A stretch of 64,000 bases of DNA from Echinometra lucunter (GCA_029962745.1 CM057162.1:19551840-19615839), one strand, 5' to 3'. Shown: positions 33,521 through 46,215, counted from the first letter of the stretch. Notes: a model not told the origin generated them from the letters alone. Program-made: numbers and translations.

Positions 33521-33666
33521 CAGTGATGGAGTCGAGGCCGGCAGTTCCGAGTCACGAGGCAGCTGGATAAAAATTTCTCCCATAGACTTTGTACATGTGA
33601 CTCGGACCGAGGCCAAGGCCAAGGCCGGCAAAATGTGGCCTCGAGGCCGGCCTCGACTCCTCCCTG
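33521..33666. mobile_element. 146-bp hAT MITE with 8-bp target duplication
   Basis: Starts CAGTGATGGAGTCGAGGCCG and ends CGGCCTCGACTCCTCCCTG, imperfect inverted repeats with the CAGTG-type terminus of hAT. TTATAACA flanks both sides (33513-33520 and 33667-33674), a perfect 8-bp duplication. The interior is GGCC-rich. Confidence 0.9.
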
Positions 33667-33674
33667 TTATAACA

Positions 33675-33701
33675 ACAACAACACCATCAATAACAATAAT
33701 G

Positions 33702-33735
<34 letters not shown>

Positions 33736-33900
33736 GAATAATAATAAAAATAATAATAATTGTTAATGTATGTAATGATAATAATTAGTATCATGCCTAT
33801 GATAATAATAGTTATCATCATCATCATCATCATCATCATCATCGTTGATGTGACTGAACTGATGATTACTATCATAACTACATCGATCATTATTCTGATT
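33675..33900. repeat. (AAT)n and (ATC)n microsatellites
   Basis: AAT repeats at about 33700-33760 and ATC repeats at about 33815-33842, with mixed ATGATA patches between. Confidence 0.9.
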
Positions 33901-34084
33901 TATGTAGTTATTTATATTACTTTTGGGTAATTTCGGCGCTGTCACAGTTTTTCTGAAGTGGTGTGTGTAACAACAAAATTAAAAAAAGATAAATAGCGTG
34001 ATGCAAATATGCAATAATGTGTGTCAGTCCATATTCTATATTCGTTTGTCACGGTGCGTATATCTTCTATTTATGTCTCTGCAT

Positions 34085-34629
34085 CATTGGCGTAAATCCC
34101 GGGGGGATGGGGGATATATCCCCCCACTTTTTTGAGAGGGGGTGGCATGTACAAATATCCCCCCCACACACACTTTTTAAGGAAGAAATGATATTTGAAT
34201 TAATCGTTAATAAAATGTTTAATAATCTGTCATAAACAACCGTCATATGTTAGAATTTCTATTAGAAAATTCGATTTAAAACCAGAAAAGCGTTTATTTT
34301 TGGCTCGCTCGCTTCGCTCGCTCATCATATTTTAGAATTTTTGTTTGAAAATGCGATGGAAAACCAGAAGAGTGGTTATTTTTGGCTCGCTTGCTTCGCT
34401 CCCTCATATTATAGAATTCCTATTTGAAATAAATGCGATTGAAAACAAAAAAGTGGTAATTTTTGCCTCACTCGCTCGGAAGATAAAAATTAAAATGTGT
34501 GTAAGGGGGTCTGTGCAGGTGGGTGAGGGCGTGTGTTTATACTTAAGTGTGAGTTCCACAGAAAAAATCGGCAAAAAAAGTCGATCATCCCCCCCCCCCC
34601 CCACTCCTCAAAGCGGATTTACGCCAGTG
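34085..34629 (+). mobile_element. hAT-like MITE copy 2
   Basis: CATTGGCGTAAATCCC at the left and GGATTTACGCCAGTG at the right are inverted ends, with G runs and C runs just inside. The interior has three tandem ~75-bp units that each contain TTTTAGAATT..., AAACCAGAARAG and a TTTTGGCTCGCTYGCTTCGC block. The flanks CTCTGCAT and CTTGCATC are nearly but not exactly duplicated. Confidence 0.75.
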
Positions 34630-36460
34630 CTTGCATCTTGTCTTTCTGTATCACATGTAATACTCTTCTTATACTGTATGTTAGTAATAACTGCAAGGAG
34701 ACGAGAGGCAAGTTAACCTAAAGTCATGAAAGTACAATGTAGATAAATTTTCAGGAGATCATGGCCTTTGATAATTATGACCAATTGCCTATTGCTATAA
34801 TAACGAGCGGCTCCAATATGAGCAGATGAGAAAGGAAGATGCCGATAAAATGTACGTTATCAAATAAATGAAAATGGACTAACAAAGCACAAGAACCTGT
34901 TCTCAGTATAAAGTCCAATTTCTTTCTTCACCTCGCTAAGCTCGCTTGTAAAATCAAGAAACATATATTTTCGAGCAGGAAGCACTCTCATTCCCTCAGC
35001 AACATGTGGGAATATTACACTATTTTGGAAATGAGGTGTCCAACTCTCCTCGAAATTTTCCAAACTGTGGCATATTGGCAGATAGATGATCGAATATACT
35101 ATTTAGATATCTTTGAGACGTATCAAAGTGTGTATTTTCCTCGCTCGCTGCCCTCACTCGTATAATACTTTGATAGAGGATAGTCTGAGAAGGCTAACAA
35201 ATTAGGCATGCAAACTAGTTAACCGGATATAATAAAATAAACATCTTGTAGGCCTAGAGTTTATTTTGATGACAAAATAACATTTCTTCAATATAGCAAG
35301 AACTTGGAATTTTTGACTCACTCGCTTCGCTGGCTCATACATTCACTATACACACAGAAATGGGGGACTACACACAAAATGGATGTTCGAGATGAACGCC
35401 TAAGCTGTTTCTTATCATATTTCAATCATGGGACTTTGATTTTAAGGAGCAAACCTTTGAAAGACAAAATCTAAATTTTGAGGCTTAGAATTGTTGCATG
35501 ATAGTTGGTATACCTAGACTAAAGTTACTTTAATCAGTTATGGAGAAAATTGCCTAGTGGTGCCCATTAAAACTAGACCGTATAACGGGCCTCGAGGGCC
35601 CAGTCTTATAGGTGCCCCTCATCCAGAATAATTCAGCATCAGAAACTACATCCAAATTTTATGCTTTTATGAAAAAATGCACAATAACATCACCAACCGG
35701 TCAGACTGTAAACATGCTACGCAGGTTACACAACAATATCATAGGGAAAGAGATTGATTTTTCGGCAAAAAAATATTCCTTCGTTCCTCTTAGAAGAGTC
35801 ATTTTTTTTTTGGGGGGGGGGCACTGGAGATAAATAACGGGGCAGTGGGAGAACCACTTATTCTGGAGGTGGAATTATACCCTCCCCCAGCAACACATAG
35901 ACCTCTAGCAAGAAAACTTGAGTTGAAAACGTCCGTGGTCGATCAAGTGTGTTATCTCATTGTTATCAAACAATGTATGCTAAATCAGGAGCACGCACGT
36001 ACATGGATCTGGATAAAGGGCAGGAAACGAAATCTATTCAAACAAGTCCGATCATTGGTCATTGGGCATGTCTCCAACCAGCCATCATCGCAACAAGCAA
36101 TCACGCTAACTATATACATCATATGCGTGCCTGGAATTTTTTCTTTCAGAAACTGCTCTATTTGCATTCCAACGAAAATTGCGACAAATTAATTGTTTGA
36201 TGCTGATATGATGCTTCGTTCACTGACCACATTGTTCCACCAACGGGTTATGGCGATATCTCGAAAGCTGTCTATTGGCTATTGGAACTAGGCCGATGTT
36301 TCGCCTGAGCACTTGCACTGCACTTTGGGGTGATCCCTACATGGATGGAGATATTGCTGCCCGTCTTCGTCTGACTGCATGGTTCTATGTCGGTAAGTCT
36401 GATTACTGATACAAGGGAAGTTTACACCGGTATTAAGTTCTATTCCACAATAGCGAGATA
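34630..36460. other. Unique DNA, no gene supported
   Basis: Short frames only. There is a T-then-G run near 35796-35821 and CTCGCTCGCTGCCCTCACTC near 35139. A plus-strand frame at 35845-36192 (115 codons) shows no known domain. Confidence 0.3.
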
Positions 36461-36466
36461 GAGAGA

Positions 36467-36499
<33 letters not shown>
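36461..36499. repeat. (GA)n microsatellite
   Basis: GAGAGAGGAAGAGAGAGAGA-type run continuing to about 36498. Confidence 0.95.
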
Positions 36500-36502
<3 letters not shown>

Positions 36503-37421
36503 CGAAAAGGAGAAAAAAGGGAAAAGATAGGCACAGAGACAGACGGGATGGCGAATCGTAATTTGAATAAACTTTGTCAGAGGCTAAGGATATTAAAATT
36601 AAACACAAATTTGGCACTTTCGATAGTGTTGCTTTTCCCTGCTTGCAAATCTCAATTACTTTTATCTTTCTGGGGAAAAATTCATTATATATTGTGCCTT
36701 ACACAGGTGCGGTTCTATGGGGGGGGGGGGCGTTGGGGGCTCAAGCCCCCTCCCCCTCCCCAATTTGGACGATAAAGGTGCAATTTTAGTCCGAGGGCCG
36801 AGGCTGGTCTTACATCGCACAACCTTCTAACACAACAGCCGGAAAGAGGATATTTCATAATTATGCAAACGGAAAGACAAGGCAATCGAGTTGATTGTTC
36901 AGAAGTGTCGATTTTTTATTTTCTTGGAACTTATCGGACTTTGTCAAATTTTCACGAACAGGTTGGAAAAAAACTTGAGGAAAATGTTTTATACATGTAT
37001 TTTCATAGCGTCAGTAATAGGGCTATGCTATTAAAACGAACTCCAAATTGACACACTGGCAAACAGAAGGGAAATGGACTAGAACAGTGATCTTTAAGAT
37101 CCAGAATGACATTGTTGATATTAAGACAGAGAAATACATAGATTTGATTTCAACGAGGGAGACAAGGAGTGGTCATGGTATGCGCATAAGTACCATTAGC
37201 CTGGACTGAAACATATAAAAACACATTTTTCCAAGAACAGTTAGGGCTTGGAATTTGTTGGATGTGGATATGAAGACATCACCTACAATCGAGCTCCAGA
37301 TCGAGTGGTGCTCTGACTCACACGAAAGCAGCACGCTGGCGATTTGCAGTATACTGCCCTGCCGGCTAGCACGTTTCCGTTTTACACCCTTGCTTGCAAG
37401 TGCTCTGGTGAAAGAGTCTAG
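36500..37421. other. Unique DNA with a poly-G patch
   Basis: A hAT-like poly-G and C-rich block lies at 36711-36780 (GGTGCGGTTCTATGG followed by a G run). No coding sequence recognised. Confidence 0.35.
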
Positions 37422-37597
37422 TGGGGTGTTGCAAGAAAGTTGCGATCGATTGCAAGTTGCAACTGATTGTCACTGGCCAATCAAAATCATTTTTGCATGC
37501 ATGTCTCCTTAAAAGGGCAGACTCTGAGCCAATCAGAATGGTTGTTTCAAAATTAGCAATTATTTGCAATCGATTGCAACTTTCTTGCAACACCCCA
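37422..37597. mobile_element. 176-bp foldback MITE with TGGGGTGTTGCAAG ends
   Basis: TGGGGTGTTGCAAGAAAGTT from 37422 continues into GCGATCGATTGCAA and is mirrored (one mismatch) to 37597. TA follows on the right (37598-37599) and lies one base outside the left end (37419-37420), so a TA target is plausible. A diverged relative is visible at 49425-49520. Confidence 0.8.
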
Positions 37598-37838
37598 TAA
37601 GTCCTCAGCACACATAGACAGCCAAGGTACCCACTGCAATCAAGCACATAATGTGCGCGAACGAGCTAAGCCCATATAGTTATATATATATATCTCTCTA
37701 TGGTTGAGCCTGATCTTATCTAAAGGAGAAAAAAAAACAAAACAATGAAATGCATAAGGAGAGAGAAGAAAATAGAAGAACAAAGAAATACATGAAGAAA
37801 GAACATGATACAGAATTCATTGTATTTTCACGCTGTTT

Positions 37839-39060
37839 TTGTCTCGCCTGCGTAGCGGAGCGAGACATAGGTATCACTATTTCCGGTGTCGGCGTAGGCG
37901 TCGTCGGCGTCGTCGGCGTCGTCGTCAACAATTGTGTTGTACACCCAATAACTTTCTATAGCTTTAAGGTGGGATCACCAAATTCATACCAGAGGTCCAT
38001 CTCTTGAAGGCGCAGGTCAAGTTCGAATATGAGTCGAATTTGAATAAGGTCAAAGGTCAAAGGTCAATGAACTTTCCATGACTGGCACTGCTATATTGTA
38101 CACACAATAACTTTTTATACCTTCGAGGTAGGATTGCCAAATTCATACAAGAGGTCCATCTCTTGAAGGTGCAGGTCAAGTTCGAATGTGAGTTGAATTT
38201 GATTAAGGTCAAAGGTCAAAGGTCAATGAACTTTCCATGACTGGCACTGTGCTGTGTTGTACACACAATAACTTTCTATAGCTTCGAGGTGGGATCACCA
38301 AATTTATACCAGAGGTACATCTCTTGAAGGCACAGGTCAAGTTTGAGTATGAGTTGAATTTGAATAAGGTCAGAGGTCAAAGGTCAATGAACTTTCCATG
38401 ACTGGCACTGTGCTATGTTGTACACACAATAACTTTCTATACCTTCGAGGTAGGATTGCCAAATTCATATGAGAGGTCCATCTCTTGAAGGTGCAGGTCA
38501 AGTTCGAATGTGAGTTGAATTTGATTAAGGTCAAAGGTCAAAGGTCAATGAACTTTTCATAACTGGCACTGTGCTATGTTGTACACCTAATAACTTTCTA
38601 TAGCTTTGACGTGGAATCACCAAATTCATACCAGAGGTCCATCTCTTGAAGGTGCAGGTCAAGTTTGAATGTGAATTGAATTTGATTAAGGTTAAAGGTC
38701 AATGAACTTTCCATGACTGGCACTGTGCTATGATTTACACCACTTTGTTGACATGAACTTTATAATTTGATACTTTTTAACACTAACATTTTACTTCAGT
38801 TCAACAGAGTTCATTCTACAGTTTACTGTATAATAGCTCTTTCATTTCCTTACTTTCATGGAAATAATTATAGCTTCATAGTATTAACAGCATTCTTAGT
38901 GTTATCTGATTTCCTAGGGATAAAGTAGGCCTATACCATTATTGCATATGTAAACTGTCAGAACCACAATTCACCCCCTAAACTGCTGACAGCCTCAGAA
39001 GTCATATAGCATAGTTTTGACATGCAGTCTCTTCATGACTGCAATATGCAGGCGAGACAA
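37839..39060 (+). mobile_element. TIR element carrying five ~160-bp tandem units
   Basis: TTGTCTCGCCTGC (37839-37851) and GCAGGCGAGACAA (39048-39060) are perfect 13-base inverted ends. Directly inside the left end is a hairpin (GTCTCGC...GCGAGAC) and a GTCGGCGTCGTC simple repeat. Then come five tandem units and an AT-rich tail. A second short hairpin, AACGCTTGGCGTT, overlaps the right edge. No target duplication or transposase found. The architecture of inverted ends around a minisatellite is known for several non-autonomous elements of marine invertebrates. Confidence 0.75.
37930..38740 (+). repeat. Five-unit tandem repeat with AGGTCA direct repeats
   Basis: Units of about 160 bp share TGTTGTACACMCAATAACTT, CCAGAGGTCCATCTCTTGAA, GCAGGTCAAGTTYGAATRTG and TCAATGAACTTTCCATGAC. 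Near each unit's end AGGTCA is repeated with one-base spacing: three times at 38047-38066, 38206-38225, 38367-38386 and 38528-38547, and twice (first site AGGTTA) at 38689-38701. AGGTCA with one spacer base (DR1) is the classic binding site of HNF4, RXR and PPAR-type nuclear receptors. Confidence 0.9.
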
Positions 39061-42000
39061 CGCTTGGCGTTTGCCTTGTTTTCTTTTATCTATACCTTTC
39101 CCTTTTCTTTATAGACTTTTAAACCTATGGATTCATCTTTCTTTTTGCATTTCTTTGGGCAATCCTCTTGTCTGTTTCTTCGCCTTCAGTTCTTGAAGGC
39201 CCCTTTTCCTTCTGTATTTTCTTTGCTTTTTCTTTCATCTATTCTCTCTGTACACGTACACGATCGCCGCTTGCGCCGCTGTATAGGGCGTAGGAGAGCT
39301 GAAAATATAGAGATTCATATATCTCTATGGCTGAAACGAAATCTAGACTTTGAAACCAGCGCGTTTGATGCAATTAATCGAAAAACTGCCTAGGCTATGG
39401 TGTAAAATGGAAACGCGCTGCCGGTTAAACTTCATAAGGTTCAGAAGGTCCCCTTGAGCGTTACATGCACATTCGTACAATTTGATTTAACAGTCGTAAT
39501 GATTAGCTTTCTCCTCCATCATTGTATCAGTGAATTTAAGAGATACTATAGCTCTTGTCCTTAAGTGATATCTATAGAATAATTACCAGTATCAATACTG
39601 CACATAGGTAAGTAGAATTTAAAGAAAACTTTAAAAGAATAATTGTCATCACTTTCTCCTCAAAATTAATTGAGTACCCGAAGAAGATGATTGTTTCTGT
39701 TTTTAATTATATGTTTTTGTTTTTAATCATAATACTGTCTTTACTTATCAAATCAATCACTGACAGTCAGATCATTCAAACTAATTCAGTACTATCGTTT
39801 AATAGAAGTAAAAGTCATTGAAATTGATTTTCTGGAAGCATGGGGAATACATATCTGCCAGTCAAAGTGATGTTGAATTCAATTTTCTGTAAATGGTTTT
39901 TGCTTACCAATTTTTCACAGCCTCTGTGTGACATTCAAGCCTTTATGCTCTGACAGTATGGAAAGAACTTGAAAAGTTTTGGTCAAGGAAATACGGTAAG
40001 CTCATGTATTTTTCATACTCTGATTTTTAACTGTTTTGGATAATTACATGAATTGTTGGTTTGCAGTTTGTAATCATTGTAATTGGTAAGTGGGTTCGGG
40101 GGGGGGGGGGGGGGGGCAAGGATGTAAGAATATATACACTGTGTTTCCTTAAAATAAACACGACTTTTCCCATCATTCACTTGAGAAATGACCACATCTC
40201 GATGAATTTATATTTCCGTCGTGACTCTGGTTAATTCATCCAAATGTTATGACTTTGCAATATGAACACTGTTGATATGTACACTATTAACTTAGTAATA
40301 TTAAAAGCAGTTTGCACTCGCAAGTAATCAATATTGTAATTACCTTAAATTAAAGTTTAAAAAATAGAGAAAAGATAGGTGATCTTTCATGATCTTCTTT
40401 TATTCATCAGTCTGTCTGTCCATGCAAGTGAAAACGAAGAGGTTTAATGAATAGCAGTTCACTGTGTTGATCGATACTCTTGTGGGCAAATCTCTTTTAA
40501 CATTGCTAGTTAAAAATCGTTTTGATTTTAAATCGTCCTTATAGCTCTAGCATCACAAATGCGGTGTCATATACCTGTATAGTGTATACCAAATGAAGAA
40601 CTTGCCTTTTCTGAGATGTATTCATCCATGTGTAGTTACTTTTATTCGATGAAATATTGTTAGGGAAAATTGGATTTAATTCTTAAAGAACACAATTTAT
40701 ATATCTAGATGTCATATCTTCCAAGCTTTCAAATTTAATGGCTGTAATAATTGGGGAAGCACACCGATTTAAAAAACTGAATTAGGGATCAATATGGTTC
40801 CGTTTCAGATAAGTGGTATAAATACGTGGACTTTGACAGAAATCTTGTATAGGGTTTAAATAATAAGGAAAAAGTAGTGACAGAGCTCAATTTTTTTAGT
40901 CTAATCTGTAGAGGGCAGAAAGCTTTGAGATACTGAATTTCCATATTAAACTTATCTATTTGAAACTCAAATCCTGAAGTCAATGTCATATATTCAATAC
41001 TAAAATGAAAATTTTATATTGCATAATATGTAAGCTTCATAGTAAAGAAGAAAGACTGATCCACAGTATTTTTTTTCTATTTTTACAGCTTTTTTCCTGA
41101 CTAATTAATCAATTTTATAACGTAACACCTGATTTTCATTTTATATTCATAGTTAAAATTGAATGAAGGGACTTCAAAAATTAATGTTATATGAGTATAA
41201 AACGCCTATGTAGAAAAACAATAGCGCAGCCATGATCAAATTTCATGAATATAGATAATTTGCCTAAAAACGGGTCTGTTTTGTATGTTCATGCATCATT
41301 CATGCATCATTCATGCTTCATTGCACAAAATCGTAGTGCAACTTGCTTGCACTATAATGGATCAATAAGGTACTATGTATAAAATTTAACTAATTTATAC
41401 GATAATGATTATCGTTTTAAAAAAGTCCTTTGTAAAAATGTTACATTTTAAACACCATTTTCTCTTAATATAGTTCAAAATTTTGCTAGGGTACAATTTT
41501 ACTAATTCACATTTATTATTAGTATAGACTGATAGATGGACTGGATTACGAGCATGCAAAATTCAGATTTAACAAATATTATGCAAATAATTTTGGCGAG
41601 GATTTGTCTAAAAATTGTTATGGATGTGACATACTTTTTCGAATGTGACGGGTGTTATCGGAAAATGATAATTGGCAACAAAAACTTATTTGTCATGAAG
41701 AAATGCATATTTGAAATAAACAATTGAAAGGGTCAGACAAAATTTTTATATCCAGAAACTCTTGAAAATTTGAAACTGTTATGAAGACAATTATGATCAC
41801 TAATTGAATGTTTAGGATGTGACAAGCATGTTAACGGAAAATTGTTAACGCACATACTTTTTCTTCATGAATTTTATGAAATAAAATTTAATGACTCCAT
41901 ATATTGCTGTTGCTAAACAGGAAGTCATGCAGACTTTAACGCTTCTGAAATAAAAATAATATCTGCCTCATGGAATTTTCCCTGCAGCATTCATTACTTT

Positions 42001-44525
42001 AGACCTTTCATTTTTAATGGAAAATGTCATGTTCGAAACATCATCTCTGAGTCCGTTTCACATGAAAATAAAAGACGTTAAAATGTTGTAAGAGAGATAA
42101 CAATTTTAGTATTCCTTCTCCATGTTTACTTCCACCAAGGCATGAAAATGATTGGAACGTAGAAAAATTTCATTAAAAATTTTCTCATTCAAAATATGCA
42201 TATAAAATGTCCAAGCTAAAGTGGCTAATTTGGACCATATATTTGTGGCAACGAAATCCAAACAGTTTGGTTATTCAACTTCGTTATGCTAAGGAAGCAC
42301 TATAAAGAGCTAATTCAAATAATTATAGCAAATAGGATCACAAATTTTATATTTGGCTATTCAGCTTGAAAAGTAGCCATTAGCGAAGTTACACTGTTGA
42401 TCTGAAACAAATCCAGTACTATAGCTTTGAGGTAAATGGGGCAAAGGCAGACAGGTTAGGCCTATAACATTGTATAACAAGTCACTCATATACCGCTGTG
42501 ATGCTGAGGCTACACTGTAAATCGTAGCATTGATTTTGTATGAATTTTATCACAGATTTTCTTATACAGGTTATATAACTTTCATCAAAAAGTGGACCCT
42601 CTTTCGGTTAAAACTTGTATACGAAACGTCAATGAAATACATTCAAATATAATCAGATTATTAAAGAAAATATAATTCTTTACCAACAGTTTGATCTTTC
42701 ACGCTGGGAAGATGCTAGAATTTACATTCAAAATAGACTTTTTAAGTGAAATAAAGTGGCATTCAAGATGGATTTTCCCTTAATTTCAGACAATGAGTTT
42801 TGAAAAAGGAACAATTCTTTCTTTCATCATAATTATTGTAAACGAAGCACATATTCTAGTGTTTGTCATGATTGATTTTTTAATGGTTCTTCAAGATTCG
42901 AATGCCCAGACGTCTTATGGTTGGTTGTTTCTGGAGGTCAGTTTATCTTTCATGGGTGAATTATAATATGATTCTAATTGCTTAATCTTCAAGAGGGTTA
43001 ATTTGTAAAGCAGTTATATGTATTATGACTATGCAACTTATCCCATAATTTTCCAGATACAAATAATATACAATTCTTCAAGCAAATATTTCATGCCATT
43101 TAAGCTGATAATAGATTAAATGCTTTTCATAGTCTCCTCCATATCTTTCAAAGAGTATTTTTATGTCTGATTTACCTTTGCATTGCTCTTTGAAGTTTTC
43201 CCCTTGTTTATTTATTTATTTATTTATTTGTTTGTCTATTGAGGCCGGACTTGGTAATTATAGTGCATTAGAAAATTATCGATGTTATCAGTTCAATTTA
43301 ATCAATTTCAATTCCGTCGTTTTATTAAGCGAAGCGAAAAAGGTTGAAGTTTTACCATAATTCTGAAAACACGTGTGCAAGTCTGTACAAGTCCTATATC
43401 GGGGGCAAGATTAACGAAATCCTGAAGAGGTTTAAGAGGAATTTAACAAGGCAAATGTTGATCCTTAGAAATGCTAATTCATTTAAAATCATATAATAAG
43501 AGCTCTTCCAAAAATGATTTATGTTTTTCATCCTTTGTTGATAGCGCAGGATGATGAGATCCTAGACAAATATGATGCGAGGGAGCGAAGCGATCAAGCT
43601 GCAGTAACATTTATTTCTAAACGCTCTAAAAAGTGCCATCGTGCGCACTTTGCACTTCCTTCGGAGCACATACCATGGTTCTCCCCGACCCCCTTCGCTG
43701 TCTCTTTCTCTTTCATTTGATTTTTACCCTTTTCACCCGTGATGTAGAGTGCCCTCAGGGGCACGTGGGCCCCCTCCCGATATACCACTGTGCATAGAAT
43801 CGTTGGAGGATATCTATGCAGAAAGAAAATTCCCCTGGGATATATGATAAGATTTTGAATTTTGCTTGAAAGAAGCACTCATCTTAAAACTATTGTTTGT
43901 ATGGCTTTTGATTTGTTTTTGTCTTTGTTTTTCATATATTTTTTCATTTATTTATTTTATTTATTTATTTTTCATTTTTATTTTTATCTTATTTTTTATT
44001 TTATGTTACTGTCGGTACGAAGAAACAGTCGTATTTTGCGCATCATAATTTAATGTGGGGTGAATGTAAGCTATACATACATTGTTTTTCTTTATTTTGT
44101 CAATGTAAAGGCGACTTGTACTTCATGCCCATGCAACTGAACTGAAAATCGTATTTTTATGAAGCTTCTTGATCTTGAATTGCATAGTGGGCATCTTTAC
44201 TTGAGAAATAAATAAAATGAATTGAAAAAAAAGTAAGCATGTAAAATGAAAAAAAATATCTATGACAGCAATAATTAATCGGTAGAGATAGTTCACAAAT
44301 AAACAATCAAAATGTGTGTACAAAAATACATTCTTAGCATTTTTACTTAACAACCTTCAAACGTATTTCTAAATTTAGTTCATATAGAAACTTAGTTTTC
44401 ATTTTAATTGGGAATTGTCTGTACATGACATTGTGTTTCTATTTCCCCATTTTTTCGCGACTAGATATACATTTAATTTGTTCCTTTTATTCTGTATATA
44501 CACCGTTTCCTCTTTACCATTTTAG
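39061..44525. other. Long unique AT-rich stretch, possibly intronic
   Basis: Nearly 5.5 kb without recognised genes or clear mobile elements. It has a poly-G tract at about 40099-40116, (TTTA)n at 43207-43230, an AGCGAAGCG patch at 43583-43595 and a T/A-rich tract at 43930-44010. Open frames stay short (for example 41536-41727). Confidence 0.45.
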
Positions 44526-44649
44526 GGTTCTGGAATGCTTTCAAGCATAGGACATGACAGACAGGAGCTTCATCTTTGCCAGCTTTCTGCATGTGCAGTC
44601 AGTTCGTGCGTTGGGCATGCTCCTGACAAAGTCTTTGCACAGTCACAAG
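44526..44649 (+). other. Candidate internal exon (124 bp)
   Basis: A pyrimidine-rich acceptor (CCGTTTCCTCTTTACCATTT, then TAG) ends at 44525. The following 124 bases are open in one frame (containing MLSSIGHDRQELHLCQL) and end CACAAG before donor GTAATA at 44650. The sequence is more GC-rich than the flanks. No protein family is recognised. If spliced to the acceptor at 48395, the reading would continue about 20 codons to a stop. It could be an exon of a non-coding RNA. Confidence 0.25.
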
Positions 44650-45420
44650 GTAATATTTGGATTTGGAATGTTAACACAATAAAGTATTGAGGAATTTCAT
44701 TTTGATTCAGCTGTGTAGCTTTGAAGAACTAAATTTCAGAAAGGAAGCTCTTTTACGGGATGTATTCATGGACTCAAGGAAACAAGAAAGAAAGTAGTTT
44801 CCAACAAGAGTTCAAAGACCATCTGCAGGCGGAAAGACATTGCAGAAAAAGATACATAAAAATGTGATCTGCATGATTCAGTTAAACTGTAATAGTCATT
44901 ATTCTATTTTTCACGGATATATTGGAAAGTGAAGCTGAATTGGAAGTGATTAAGATACGTTTTCTATAAGTTATGGTATCGCATATCATTGTGCTCCTCT
45001 GATGTAATATTCTCCCTCAATTCATATATACTGGGTTTATCAACAACAAAAGAATCTCAACTTTGACAAATTCCTTTGAGTCCAATATAATATTTTTTTG
45101 GTATCAAATGTCATATGAAAACGTAAGTCACATGCTTTCCAGTGGTTACCCCTTTAGGTTTCGAGTGTCATGCATCACTAAACACCCCGTCTTCAAAATT
45201 TTTATACGAAATTACATTTGGTTCACTTACTCATGTTACTGACACATCCCAATTGGCATAATGTTAATGAGAAGCCTTCTGTTAATAGGTGTTCCAGTTT
45301 TCATTATGGATAAGTTTTTTCATCAATTTGTGTCAGTGAGGTTTTGATTTGTGTCAGTGAGGTTTTATCTACATAATTGTGCTTCAGGGTTTTCGCTTCG
45401 TGAAGCCTTTTTAGACATGT
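44650..45420. other. Unique DNA, nothing recognised
   Basis: AT-rich; includes a short direct repeat TTTGTGTCAGTGAGGTTTT near 45329 and 45349. Confidence 0.4.
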
Positions 45421-46215
45421 TGGAGACAGGTCCGTAACTGGGGGGGGGGGGGGGGCCGGGGTTCGGATCCCCCCCCCCCCCCAGCAGAGGTCCGCAAAAG
45501 GGAAATGAGCATGATGATAGTCTTTCCGTATATTTATCACTCCGTAAAAGAAGAAAAGCAAAGGAAAAGGAAAATTAACTTGATAAAATATAGGTATTTC
45601 CGTCTATTTCCATCTATTTATTACTCAGGCCCTTAACTAGGAAGGTGTTCGAACTGCCCCCCCCCCCCCCACATGCACCCACTGGTGAGCAGAGGTCCCA
45701 TTGCCTCACCCCCCCCCCCCCCTAAAAAAAAGAAGATGAAGAGATGAGGGAAAGGAAAAATTAAAGTGGTGGAAAAATTAAAGTGGTGAAATAAGTAGAT
45801 TCTTTCCGTCTCTTTATGACTCGGGCCCGCAACGGGGGGGGGGGGGGGGGGGGGGCATTCTGGAGTTCGAAAGGGGCCTCCCGCTGGCGAGCAGAGGTCC
45901 ACTTTTAAAAAAAATGGAGAAGCGAGGGCAGAGATGAAGGAAAGGGAAAATGAACACGTTGATAAAATATAGGTATTTGCGTATATTTATTACTTTTTAC
46001 GATCTTGTCCCGAATTTAGCCAATGTCGTCTTTCACCATTTATTTTCAATTTTTTAACATTATGCCATCATATTGCGATCGATTTTTGTCAAAACGTCAT
46101 TGAAGAATTGTTCAAATTAGGTCCGTGGCAGGCCTATAACGGGGGGGGGGGGGGTATTCGAACACTCTGAGCCCCGGCCCCTCCAAAAAGCCGGTGAGCA
46201 GACATGAAAGATCAT
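45421..46215. repeat. Poly-G minisatellite, four ~200-bp units
   Basis: Four related blocks begin near 45428, 45630, 45825 and 46127. Each has a GTCCGTAACTGGGG-like start, a G or C run of 10-20 bases, a (G)TTCGAA word, GGTGAGCAGAGGTCC or similar, then a purine-rich AAAGGAAAA stretch and TATAGGTATTTSCGT. The fourth is further spaced. G-run lengths differ between copies, as expected for slippage. Confidence 0.8.

Noticed and set aside
33597..33945. Isoleucine-, methionine-, tyrosine- or aspartate-run frames
   Set aside because: Translation of AAT and ATC microsatellites.
37930..38740. Possible CRISPR array because of regular repeats
   Set aside because: Units are ~160 bp and repeat along their full length with no variable spacers, and the DNA is eukaryotic.
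45304..45902. Minus-strand frames of 85-89 codons with proline runs
   Set aside because: Translations of the poly-G minisatellite; no conserved frame across units.
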